DNA of 64,000 bases, taken from assembly GCA_007922195.1 (NCBI GenBank), contig ML681997.1:14225565-14289564 (forward strand). The letters run 5' to 3'. The position numbers and the translations under genes are program-made. The notes beneath the pieces were generated by a model that saw only the letters and a list, made by a program, of their open reading frames with translations, had not been told where the DNA came from and ran no database searches. This DNA comes from Podocnemis expansa. Lineage: Eukaryota > Chordata > Testudines > Podocnemididae. Each line of letters starts with the position of its first letter. Within the stretch, counting starts at the first letter, position 1. Positions 44,224 to 54,974 of the stretch are shown here, piece after piece.

Positions 44224-44617
44224 AAACCAAACATGGAGTCTAGTAGCATTTTTAAAAGACTAACAAATTTATTTATTGCATGAATTTTCATGGGAGAAAA
44301 TCCTACTTTGTCAGACATTAGACGATGAAGAACTACAGATGAATGGGAGGAAAATAAATGCAGGGAAAGGTAAGTCATAGGATCACGTCAGACTTTTACA
44401 GCCTGTATCAGATACAACAGTCTGATGTGATCCTATGACATACACTTCCCTGCATTTATTTTCCTCCCATTCATCTGTACTTCTCTATCATCAAGTGTCT
44501 GATGAAGTGAGGCTTTCTTCCATGAAATATCATGCGATAAATAAATTAGTTAGTCTTTAAAAGTGCCACAGGACTCCTTGTTTGTTTTGCTGAACTAGAC
44601 TAACATCCCTTTGTAAC
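44224..44617 (-). mobile_element. 'CTCCTTG' retroposon, longest fold-back copy F
   Basis: Arms of about 165-175 bases (to about 44395 and from about 44420) enclose a loop of about 25. Even the loop-proximal words mirror: GATGAATGGGAGGAAAATAA against TTATTTTCCTCCCATTCATC. The perfect 14-bp duplication TTGTTTTCATATTG is at 44210-44223 and 44618-44631. On the minus strand: head GTTACAAAGGGATG, tail CTCCATGTTTGGTTT. Confidence 0.92.
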
Positions 44618-44631
44618 TTGTTTTCATATTG

Positions 44632-45540
44632 GTATAGTATGCTGCCTCCTGTAGAGAGAAATCAGCTTTTAACCCTGACAGGTAGAATAATAATATAAAA
44701 ACAAATGTAATATGGAGTGGGCTTTTTGCTGTTGTAATATTAGGGCAAGACCTGATTCAAACCTCATTTTCATACCAATGCAACATGATTAAAGTGTGGT
44801 AGAGTTACATCTGACGTATGGTTGTGTGAATAAGACTTGAATGAGGCCCTGAAATTTTACTAGGATTTTTTTTTTAAACTGTAGGACATTCTGATCTGTG
44901 TTGAAGTGGATATATCCCGATGTATTCAAGGTCAGATTTTCTTCTAATCTCTAAATATTCCAGAATCTGAATAATTAGCTATTTGCAAGATGTTCTTAAT
45001 CTGGTGCCATAAATCTCACATATAGGATGATCATACTATAGATGGGATCAGGGTAACTTGAAACCATTTTATTCTTTCCTGGGGGTTGACATATTACTAT
45101 ACATTAGCAGCTTACCATACTCTCATCCCCTTGCTTACAGTGAATGAAAGGAGCTTGCTTGGCTTATGGTGCTAATCAGCCTGGGTAGGGGTGGTGGAAT
45201 CCCTCAAGTATCAGATACAAGATACAATTTCCTCTCTGAATGTTTACAAGGGAGTTGGCTTGCCCAGGCATGTGCCTGGTATAAGTTTCACACCCCTGGA
45301 GAATAGCAGGTGAGAGGGATTTAGACATGAGAAGGCTGTGGTTATATATGCACCTCAGTAGGAATTACCCTTTTTGCCTTGAAGCTTGATTACATGTAGA
45401 CATCAGGGATTTGTATGTCCCCATGTGTAATTATGGTGCAATAGCAATAAAATGACAGCAGCTGAATAGTACTTGCTAAAAAAAATTGGTGTTACATACA
45501 CATGGGCAAATTCTGTCCTTGCATATATACCATTCAGTTC
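44632..45540. other. No feature seen
   Basis: No gene or repeat recognised. Confidence 0.5.
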
Positions 45541-45551
45541 CAGTGGGAAGT

Positions 45552-45685
45552 TCCAGAGTAGCTGTGTTACTCTATTTCAGCAGAACAAACAAGGAGTTCT
45601 GTGGCTGTTTTAAAGATTAGCAAATTTATTTATTGCATGAGCTTTCATAAGCACAACCCCACTTCATCAGATGAATTAAATGGAA
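45552..45685 (+). mobile_element. 'CTCCTTG' retroposon, single-arm copy J
   Basis: Head TTCCAGAGTAGCTGTGTTAC, then GCAGAACAAACAAGGAGTTC, AGATTAGCAAATTTATTTATT, GCATGAGCTTTCATAAGC and CCCCACTTCATCAGATG. One arm only. The GGGAGAAAATCCC hairpin is broken (AAGCACAACCCC), so this is an older or variant copy. Confidence 0.7.
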
Positions 45686-46583
45686 AATATAGTTTGTAAG
45701 CTGTGGGTCACAAGGTTAATTCATATAGATCTAGAGGGGTAGACTGCTAGCCTATCCAAATGTAAGTGAAGGTAGAAACTTGATCATCCCGTCTCTCCAG
45801 GGCTGGATTTTGAGGCAGGTCACTGGGGTGCTGGGCTTCTGGGGATACTGGGCTTGTGGTGCTGTTTTTGCTAGTAGAAACAAAAGGGAAAATAAAATGT
45901 TTGAAGTCAAATGTTTCAGGTATTCCACATGTGGAATAATTTTCCCCTAACCAGCATGTTCTGGATCTTTGTAGACTCTCAGGGAATCTTCCAGACTTTC
46001 TGAGAACATTTTCCCTGAACCTCCTAGAATGTTGTCATCAGCCTTACCCATGTGGGTATATAAAGGGTAGGGTATAGTCAATCAGTCCGTGATGTATGAA
46101 AACAAAATGACGTGAAGAGAGACCCCAGCTGCAATATTGCGAACCCTGTTTCATTGTGTAATTGGGAACATGTACTTGTGTGTTAAAGCCTGAAGACTGT
46201 AAGTAGTGACTATCAACTCCCCTAATTTGCTATGTGCATGTGTGATGTGAAGTGTACCATGTGACAGGCCATTGTGGTGTCCTTGGGAGCAACTGGTTGA
46301 GTCACCTTTGACATTACAATGGCCTAGGAGTCTTGGCATGGCAGAGATATATACGTTACTGTAGCTGCATACCTCACTGTAATTCATAAAGGCAAAGTGA
46401 CTGAGGATTTAAAAATTGGACAGTAACAGCCACTGAAACCCAGGGATGGTTCAGTCTGGTGATGTGGCTGCCCCTTTGGAATTTGTCAGAATTAAAAAGC
46501 TCTCAGATATGCTTTCAGCTGTTTCATTTCACATTGATGCTTCAATCAATTGTATGTGGTGCTCACTCAGGGAAGAAGCCATC
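45686..46583. other. No feature seen
   Basis: No gene found. CAGGGCTGGATTTTGAGGC at about 45800 resembles one hAT-like end, without a partner. Confidence 0.45.
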
Positions 46584-46593
46584 AAAATCTGAA

Positions 46594-46871
46594 AAACAAA
46601 CAAACAGGGAGTCCAGTAGCACTTAAAGACTAACAAATATGTTTATAATATATATAATATTTATATGTTTGTTTATTTAAATAGTTATATTTATAATATA
46701 ATATATAAAGGACCACTTGTTTGAGTTGCCTCTGATATCACAAAGGCATAATATAATATAATATAATGTGCAATACATATAAATATATTTGTTAGTCTTT
46801 AATGTGCCACTGAACTCCTTGTTTGTTTGTTTTACTTAACTAGACTAACAAGGCTGTCTCTTTGGATCTTG
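46594..46871 (-). mobile_element. 'CTCCTTG' retroposon, fold-back copy G with AT-rich loop
   Basis: AAAATCTGAA flanks it at 46584-46593 and 46872-46881. The arms keep only the outer part (GGAGTCCAGTAGCACTTAAAG, ACTAACAAATAT and complements). The centre has become a long TATAATATAA-type tract, as if the hairpin core was replaced by slippage. Minus strand: head CCAAAGAGACAGCCTTG, tail CTCCCTGTTTGTTTGTTTTT. Confidence 0.82.
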
Positions 46872-46881
46872 AAAATCTGAA

Positions 46882-47559
46882 CGTTTACATGAAGGGTATG
46901 AACTACCAAGGAAAAGTTTTAGCTCCCATAAAACTTTTGCAAAAAATGTTGTAATTAAAGAGCTATTCGTTGATTAAAATAAAATAAATATTTCATAAAT
47001 TCCCTTTTGATTTTCCCCCGTCATTTTTGACAGCTTACAGCTAGTAAAGGCCATATTTATTGAGATGCCAGTGATATCTATTGAACTCTTTCGCATACAA
47101 CAATATAAAAGAAACAGTTAAGTTTCTTACTATGCTTAATGCATAATCTGTGATGGCTTTCTAAGACAGCAGAACATAGACTTTTGCTTTCCTTAGTACT
47201 GTCTGTTTTCCCTTGTAGAAAATAGAAGATGCACCTGAATAAGCCTTCATGAGCTCACTGTAGGAAACAAAAGCTCTTTTGCAATCTAATTTGCATCAAG
47301 GGGTAAATCTGATGGGAAAATATCTGAAACAGAGCAACATAGACCAAGTTTAGGCAGCAGTGATTGTCCTAGTGCAGGAGAAATTGAGCGAAGCATAAAG
47401 TTTAACAAATGGAGGTGAAGGATTGCAGAAAACCTGAGGTGCCATTTGGTTTAGGATTGGCTTTCTCTTTGTCTCCCACACTCGCTTCCTTCTCTCAAGT
47501 GACTGAATTGTTTACCAGTTGGCTCGTGGGGTTGTGGCTTCCCTGGCCAGCTTTTGCTT
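46882..47559. other. No feature seen
   Basis: No gene or repeat recognised. Confidence 0.5.
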
Positions 47560-47830
47560 GTGCACCCCCTTGGGCAGGGAACAACCAGCCCAGGGGCAGA
47601 GTAGGCCAGCCCAGAGGCTGGGATCTGCTCTCCTGCCCTGCCCCTAGGCTGGCTGTTCCACCCTAGGGGCAGGGAGGGCCAACCCAGAGATGGGGCAAAA
47701 GTGTGGAGTCCCCCCATGGGCTGGGCCGTTCCACCCCTTGGGGTGGAGTGGCTGGCTCAGGGGAGGGGCAGGAGTGCAGGGTCCGGCGTCTGGACCAGCC
47801 TGCTTCCCTGCCTCACCCTTAAGCTAAGGC
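47560..47830. repeat. GC-rich repeat block
   Basis: GGCTGGCTGTTCC, CCAGCCCAGGGGCAG and GGGCAGGGAGGGCC recur. It shares this vocabulary with the insert in 42487-42905. No terminal repeats were found, and the frames are compositional. Confidence 0.45.
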
Positions 47831-49158
47831 ATCCCAAACCTGTGCCTCATTAGCTCATGGCTAGAGCCGATCCTGCAGTTATGATTATTTGTATCATGGG
47901 AGCCCTTCATAGTTCCAGCTTAGACTGAGGCCTCTGGGTCCTACATATGCACATCAGAGGAAGTTGCTGTGTACAATTTAAAGAGACAAGATATAGGCAG
48001 GGAAAGGGAAAATTATTATTCTCACTTACAGATGAGAACTGAGGAAGACAGTGGTGTCCTGCATCCAGTGCCATCAGCACAAGATCATCCTTCCTCTGAA
48101 AAGAAACAAACACGAATGATTCAAACGGAACAAGCATTTCCTGCAGATATGTTGCTGGCCATTGCTGCAGACAGATGACATATCCGCTTGAAAATATTCT
48201 GTCCAACCTTTTTTGTTTTCTCCAAGTGAAACTGGAGTTTCCATAGAATGAAAGCTTTTGTAGAATGTGCCTGTTCTCAAAATTTTTCAAGCTTTCACCC
48301 GAAAACCAAAGCCAAAATTTTGCAGTTTTCAGTGATTGGGGCTGAAATTATTCAGTTTTCTGGAGCCAACACAGAAGTTTTTGGTTATTCTCCAATATTT
48401 TCTGCAGGGAAACAAACATCTTTCAACTGTCTGTGCTGGATTCTGGACTGGCCAGATCATTGGTCTAATCCATCTCTATACTTCTAAAGAAAGCAAAGCA
48501 ATTTATTATAAATATCAATACCAGTCAGACTGAGAGGTGATTGAATGTTGTTTCTATCTTTATTGCAAGCTGTGAGTCTCAATCTGATGCCTCGTTCACT
48601 GGGTCTGCAACACAAAACCTGCCAGAGCTGACGTTGGTGGCAGCTGCAGATCCAGTTGTGTGTCCAGCAGTTCAGTGGATAAGCAGACATTCTTTCTTTC
48701 CACGAGAGATGGTCAGTCCAGAGTAGGATTCTGAGGGAATATTGATGTGTTTGTATGTTCCTGCTGCGCTTAACCTGCTTTGTGCAGGCTAGAGAGAAAG
48801 GATTTCAGCTTTCAAGGATGTTAGGTTCACCTCTTTTGTGAACACTAAATTCAGGTAAAATATTAGAGTACCATTTCAATTTGTATGTCTCTGTGCCCTC
48901 CTGCAATTTAAGCTGTCTTGACATCCCAAGAAAGCTGAGATTCTGGGCTTTCCATTCCTGTTAAAGCATCAGCACAGAATGCAGATTGCTGGGGAGGTGG
49001 GAGGGAGGACAAATGTCTGCGTGAAGTCCGGGATTAGCTCTGCTAAACTCTGGAGAGTTATGGTGTCATAGCTAAGCTGAGAATCTGGACCAATGGACAT
49101 TACACAGCTTTCTGTAGATTTTTTTTTTCAAACCACAATTTATTTTAGAAAAATGAGA
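47831..49158. other. No feature seen
   Basis: A 127-residue minus-strand frame (47907-48290) matches nothing I recognise and has no supporting start or splice context. No repeat was identified. Confidence 0.45.
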
Positions 49159-49166
49159 TCACCCTG

Positions 49167-49282
49167 TAGGGTTGCCAGTTTTGGCTGGATGTATTCCTAG
49201 AGGTTTCATCACATGACATAATCTTTAGTTAAAGATTAATTTCTGCAGACTCCAGGACAGTCTTGGAAGGAAGGCACCGCTA
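49167..49282. mobile_element. 116-bp hAT-like MITE with TAGGGTTGCCA ends
   Basis: It starts TAGGGTTGCCAGTTTTGG and ends GGAAGGCACCGCTA (decayed). The middle has the palindrome AATCTTTAGTTAAAGATTAA beside ATCACATGACATAATC. Flanks TCACCCTG (49159-49166) and TCACCCCT (49283-49290) match at 6 of 8. I recall this element as common in turtles and crocodilians. Confidence 0.78.
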
Positions 49283-49290
49283 TCACCCCT

Positions 49291-49920
49291 TGATATAAAA
49301 TTAATGGGAAAACATCATTAAGGTAGCTTCTCCTGCTGACAGATTCAGCAAAAGAGCTTTCAAAAGCGGGAGCTGAAAGTCCTGTTCTAGCAAGAGAAGA
49401 AAGTGGGAGGAAGGAGGGAATGAGCATAGGCCAGTCACTGAGTCTCCAAATTGTGCTTTTCCATCATTTGATGGTGAGCCATTTAAAATGAAGAAAAGGG
49501 CTTTTTTAGGGCCAAGCAATTTTTCTGATGAATTAGCTATCCAGGTGCAAAACCTGCTCAGCTTTGCTGGCTCAGTCAGTGAAATACAGTTAATGAGGAA
49601 TAAATTCCAAAGTGAGGAGGGATGTTGCTCTTCTGTTTTACTCCACATTTTTGTGTTTGCAGCAGCCTGTGAAGCAGAAACAGTTACAGCTTTTTTTTAT
49701 GCTACTGCTCCAGACATGCTTGTCACACCACAGCACTACATGAAAAGATGAGGTGATATATGTTTTACAGGAGTGCTCTGTGAAATATCTGGATATACAT
49801 AGACAATAAATCAGTGGATGGTGCTCAAAAAAGAATTGTTCACGACATTGTCTCTCATTGCAAATAACTTTCTGAGGGTTCTTTGCATGGAGCTCTTAAA
49901 ATACTTACATTATAGCCTGA
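49291..49920. other. No feature seen
   Basis: No gene or repeat recognised. Confidence 0.5.
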
Positions 49921-49924
49921 GATG

Positions 49925-50045
49925 GGAAGGATGGCTTTGTGGTTAAGGGCATGGAGTAGGTCGCAGCAGATGAGGGTTAATTCTTTGTGTTTCTGATGGC
50001 CTAGGCAAATCAATGAATTGTTCTGTACTTCATTTCCCCAGTCAT
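49925..50045 (+). mobile_element. tRNA-headed MIR-like SINE
   Basis: The head GGATGGCTTTGTGGTTAAGG is A-box-like and GGGTTAATTCTTTG is B-box-like. It is followed by CTAGGCAAATCAATGAATTG and TACTTCATTTCCCCAGTC. Diverged. Confidence 0.55.
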
Positions 50046-50580
50046 TCAGTGTTCAAGCACAAAAAGAGAGCACCAAGGTAGCACAACATTTAGACTTTAC
50101 TGCTTTCTGCATGTACACTTTTCTCTCTTAACAAGCACTCCCTGAAAGTGGAGTTTTCTGAATTCCTAGATATTACCCTGCATATAAACATACTTACCCC
50201 TATAGGGAGGCTGTTTATCATAGCATTCCTTTTCCCACAATTATTTGTGATAGCAAAATTAAATGTGAATATCATGCCTTGCTTCCATATTTAACATTTA
50301 ATGATATTCTGTTACCATCCATCCATAAGATCATACCAACTTTTTCTTTTTTTCCCTTCAACTCTGAACTTGCTTGGGAATCAATGTATTTTCTTCAGGG
50401 TTTTTCAAGGCTGTTGTTTCATGCCTTAGTATTATATGAAGTCTTCTGTGTACCTTGCATGCAGATTGATGTGGGAGTGAGTGAAATTTTTTTTGAGATT
50501 GCAGGAGGCGACTGCCATGCACTGTCTGTTCTAAGTCTAACCTGTGTCGGTCACCTATGTTCCTTCAGTGTCTTGCTGAT
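50046..50580. other. No feature seen
   Basis: AT-rich, no gene. The 149-residue frame 50279-50728 is rich in phenylalanine and leucine, runs into the next MITE and has no recognisable domain. Confidence 0.45.
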
Positions 50581-50583
50581 CAA

Positions 50584-51056
50584 GGCTATGTCTACAATGC
50601 CAAAGATATTTCAAAATAGTTATTTTAAAATAACTATTTTGATTTTAATTCAAAATAATTATTTCGAATTACCATTGTTTCAAAATTATTATTTTGAAAT
50701 AGGATTCCAGGGAAGACACTCTATTTGAAAATAAGGCAAGAGTTCTTATTTCAAAATAGAGAGTCATTGATAGACTCTCTTTTTTGAAATAGGGGAAGGC
50801 AGTGAAAAGTATAGGGCCATTATTTCAGAAAAAGCCAGTTCCTTGGCTTAGAATGGCTTTTTTCGAAATACCTGTTTCAGAAGAATTGCTCTTTTGAAAT
50901 AAGTACAGGGTTAGTTATTTCAAAATAGCAGTTCATTATTTTGAAATAACAAAGCGCTTATTTTGAAATACCAAAATGCCTTCATGGACAGGTTAAACAT
51001 TTTTTTTCAAAATAAGCCTCCTTATTTCAAAAAAAAATTTCAGTGTAGAGATACCC
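50584..51056. mobile_element. GTCTACA-type MITE with TATTTTGAAATA interior
   Basis: It starts GGCTATGTCTACAATGCC and ends CAGTGTAGAGATACCC, flanked by CAA at 50581-50583 and 51057-51059. The interior is a dense run of TATTTCAAAATA and TATTTTGAAATA variants. It is the full-length sister of the 77-bp element at 34102. 473 bp, non-coding. Confidence 0.82.
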
Positions 51057-51242
51057 CAAGTCTTAGCAGGCTGCATATTTCACCATCCTCCTGTTGATGT
51101 GTATGTTTCATGTTTGCAGTGGGTGAATGTATTTGCCATTTTGGAGAATTATATGCCACTCCACTGTTATGTTATATGAATGGGGATTTATCTGTTCAAT
51201 ACATAATAGCTGGCATCTGTAACTTGTCCTGAGGATCTCCTG

Positions 51243-53099
51243 CAGGGATAAAATCAGAAAGGCCAAAGGACAATTGGAGTCGCAGCTAGCAAGGGATGTG
51301 AAGGATAACAGGAAGGGGTTCTACAGGTATGTCAATAACAAGAACAAGATCAAGGATGGTGTTAGGTCCCTTACTGAATGGGGCAGGTATCCTCGTGATG
51401 GAGGATGAGGAAAAAGATGAAGTGCTCAATGCTTCTTTTACTTCAGTTTTCACAGGCAGGGTCAGCTCCCAGCCCACTACACTGGGTATGGCAGATTGGA
51501 GAGAAGAAGAGATGCCCTTGGTGATGGAAGGTCAGGTTAGGGACTACTTAAAGAAGCTGGATGTGCACAAGTCCATAGGGCCAGATGAATTGCATCCAAG
51601 GGTACTGAGGGAGTTGGCCGATGAAATAACAATACTGCTGGCCATTATCTTTGAAAACTCGTGGTGAATGGGGGAGGTGCCGGAGGACTGGAAAAAAGCA
51701 AATACAGTGCCTATCTTCAAGAAAGGCAAAAAGGAGGATCCAGGGAATTACAGACCTGTCAGCCTCACCTCAATCCCTGGAAAAATCATGGCGCAGGTTC
51801 TCAAAGAATCCATCCTGAAACACTTGGAGGAAAATAGAGTGATCAGGAGCAGTCAGCATGGATTCACCAAGGGTAAATCGTGCCTGACCAACCTCCTCAC
51901 CTTCTTTGATGAGATGACTGGATTTGTGAATGTGGGAAGAGCCGTTGATGTGATATACGCGACTTTAGCAAGGCTTTTGATACGGTTTCCCACAGCATTC
52001 TCGTTGGCAAGTTAAGCATGTATGGGTTGTATGCGTGGACTGTAAGGTAGCTAGAGAACTGGCTAGATCAACGGTTTCAGCATGTAGGAATCAATGGCTG
52101 CATGTCTAGTTGGCAACCAGTAATGAGTGGTGTGCCCCAGTGGTTGGTCCTGGGGCCAGTTCTGTTCAACATTTTCATTAATGATCTGGATGATTGGATT
52201 GATCGCACACTCAGTAAGTTTGCTGATGACACCAAGATGTGGGGAATGGTAGACAAGCTGGAGGGCAGGGACAGGATTCAGAGAGACCTTGACAAATTGG
52301 AGCAGTGGTCCAATAGAAATCTCATGAGGTTCAACAAGGACAAGTGCAAAGTCCTGCACTTGGGATGGAAAAACCCTATGCACTGCTATAGGCTGGGGAG
52401 CGATAAGCTAAGTAGCAGCACTGGAGAAAAGGACCTGGGGCTCCTGGTGGATGGGAAGCTGGATATGAGATATGTGCTCTTGCTTCCAGAAAGGCCAATG
52501 GCATACTGGGCTGCATCAGAAGAAGTGTTGCCAGCAGACTGGGGGATGTGATCATTCCCTTCTATTCGGCACTGGTGAGACCACGTCTGGAATACGGTGT
52601 TCAGTTTTGGGGTCCCCACTACAAAAAGGACGTGGACAAATTAGAAAGAGTCCAGCGGAGGGCAACAAAAATGATCAAGGGGCTGGAGCACAAGACCTAT
52701 GAAGAAAGACTGATGGCACTAGGCTTATTTAGCCTGTGGAAGAGAAGACTGAGGGGGGATTTGATAGCAACCTTGAACTACCTGAAGGGACGCTCCAAGG
52801 AGGACGGAACACAGCTGTTCTCAGTAGTAACAGAGGACAGAAGGAGGAGCAATGGTTTCAGGTTACAGCTGGGGAGATCCAGACTGGATATTAGGAAAAA
52901 CTTTCTTACTAGGTGAGTAGTGAAGCATTGGAATAAGCTACCTAGGGAGGTGGTGGAATTTCCATCTTTGGAGGTGTTCAAGGCCCAGCTGGACAAAACC
53001 CTGGCTGGGATAATTTAGTGGGAGTGGTCCTGCTTTTTTGGCAGGGGGTTGGACTAGATGACCTCATGAGCTCCCTTCTGACCCTATGATTCTATGATA
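51243..53099 (+). mobile_element. CR1 LINE, 5'-truncated, best copy in window
   Basis: About 1.86 kb of CR1 covers the end of the endonuclease-RT linker, the whole reverse transcriptase and the 3' region. The 3' end GGTTGGACTAGATGACCTC, TGACCCTATGATTCTATGAT is the diagnostic CR1 terminus. The apurinic-type endonuclease and any ORF1 are missing, the usual result of incomplete target-primed reverse transcription. CR1 machinery is the expected source of the SINE at 33204 and possibly other retroposons here. Confidence 0.93.
51329..52916 (+). pseudogene. CR1 reverse transcriptase pseudogene
   Basis: The coding trace is in at least three frames. Frame 2 (51329-52015) has 'GPDELHPRVLREL', an in-frame TGA near 51665, then 'VPEDWKKANTVPIFKKG', 'NYRPVSLTS' and 'SQHGFTKGKSCLTNLL'. 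A shift near 51957 moves to frame 1, where the catalytic 'FADDT' box lies at 52219-52233, followed by '[11 protein letters not shown]'. Another shift near 52460-52550 moves to frame 3 with '[13 protein letters not shown]', '[12 protein letters not shown]' and '[16 protein letters not shown]'. The catalytic aspartates survive, but the stop and shifts make it inactive. Confidence 0.92.
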
Positions 53100-53677
53100 C
53101 AGTTTGATCCTAACAGGAAGGGTCTTCCTTTTGTAGTTCTGGGAGGACTTCTGTGTGTTGGTCCATGTTGTTTGTCTATTACTCCTTCCACCACTGCCAG
53201 CTGGAGTGATGCTGGGGCTCTAGACACCAAGTTGGGTGGGTACCTTGACATCAGACATTGTAACAGGCAGCTAATAAGGCCTTTGGATTGTCATATGTTT
53301 TCTTTGTTTCTTATGGCCTTTTTAATATAGTTTTAGCTATTTTAACTGCAGATTTGCTATTTGACTGGTTGTGGGATGGTGATGATGTGAGATGACTGAA
53401 TTCTCATTTCCAGGTAAATTGCAGAAACTCACTCCAAGTGAATTGGGGTCTCATTGTCTGAAACTAGGCACCTTGTGAGTTATCATGCATCCATTTCTTT
53501 GTCTATCATGGTCACTGAGGCAGTGTCTAATTAGTCTGGCTAGTTCCCAGAAGACTGAATACTAGTCTACAATAATGAAGTAGGGTGTGGAGAAAAGATC
53601 CATTCCTACTTAGCACCAAGGTCTGTGAGGAATGTTGTGTGCTTTCATTGTCGCTCTCTGCTACTTGGCCAGCATTT
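53100..53677. other. No feature seen
   Basis: No gene or repeat recognised. Confidence 0.45.
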
Positions 53678-53685
53678 CCCTACAT

Positions 53686-54040
53686 CAGCGTTTCCCATAC
53701 TGTGTTTTGAATGATGTGAATAGATGTCCCATGAAAAAATTTTGATGTTAGTGATATTTTTCCTTCTAAAATATTCCATATGAAATTATGGGTATATCAA
53801 AAATACTAAGGTATTTGAAGATCAGATGATTTCCCTTTGTTCTTCACTCTTTATTATTTTTTGTTCTTTGTAAAATAAAAGACTTCCCCAAAACCCTAAC
53901 TTTTATAAAATCAGCTTTTGAGCAATACATGCAGCAATTTTTTGGTATGAGCTCCCTGCCCTGGACCAGCACATATGTGTTCCATCAATAAATTCCAAGC
54001 CCAAAAGTGCTCTGCGGCCATATTAGTATGGGAAACACTG
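53686..54040. mobile_element. hAT element with perfect 8-bp duplication
   Basis: Ends CAGCGTTTCCCATACTGTG and TTAGTATGGGAAACACTG are inverted over about 17 bases. CCCTACAT is identical at 53678-53685 and 54041-54048. The AT-rich interior has no transposase frame. This and 38073-38410 are the best-preserved target sites in the window. Confidence 0.93.
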
Positions 54041-54048
54041 CCCTACAT

Positions 54049-54966
54049 GCATGAAAACTTTGTACCAGCAACTGGATATCTTTGGTCATGTTTGGCCAGT
54101 ATTCAGTGTCTATGGGTCGCTACAGGTTTCTGATGCAGAATGGCTCAGAAGGTCTTTTTGGAGAGTTTCTGTTCTCAGTTATCTGGATATTATGATTTGA
54201 CTGCCTTTGTATTTGATGATATCTTGTACACCCATCTCATCTTGATAGTTCCAGTATTCCTGGGAGATAGGTGGGCTTCCTCCCTGGTGCCTGGCCATCC
54301 TGACAGAATGACAGATATTAGCAATTGTAAATTTTTGTCTAGTATGAATTGTTCTCAGATTCTTTCTGGCCTTTGCCCTGAAACGGGCACACAGTTGGCT
54401 TGGTGGATGCTTCCCATGTCCTTCTGTATTTTTATTTGGTTGAAGATCTCATTTTTATTCTGTTGTCATGTCTTCAATCTGGAAAGCTGTTATGGATAAA
54501 GAAGGGCACTCAGTATATCTTCTTTCCTTTCTTACAGCATATGTCTTAAGCTGTAACACTTTTTCAGCAGCATGTACTGAAGGTGTTTTGGAACTGCTAG
54601 CAGTGAATTTTTAAAAAGGCTGTAGTGGATAATGATCATTTTCTACTCAAAGGCTTTCCTGTCCTTAAACGCACTCCTTGAACTTCGCACATATGAATAC
54701 TATTGCAAGACAGACATTCCTTCTCACTGTGGGCTCTCTCACCCGTCTGTATGTACCTGCTGGTGTCCAAACTGGAGAGAGGTAGCTGCTTTCCTTATCC
54801 AGTAGCTTTTGCCAATATCTATCTTTTGGCATTGAGTAATGAGAATATTTTTGCTATTGCCAAGTCAGGTAATATTTTTTCAGTTGTAGCCGTTTGTTAA
54901 TGAGCTCCTTTCAGTGTTTTATTTATTATTGCTTGGGTCCATGCAAATATGTAGCTTGGCTGGCTC
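54049..54966. other. No feature seen
   Basis: A 119-residue frame (54140-54499) has no recognisable domain. Nothing else found. Confidence 0.45.
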
Positions 54967-54974
54967 CTCTAGGG

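Noticed and set aside
47907..48290. 127-residue minus-strand frame as a gene
   Set aside because: No domain, no splice or promoter context, and plus-strand frames overlap it. Length is within chance for this composition.
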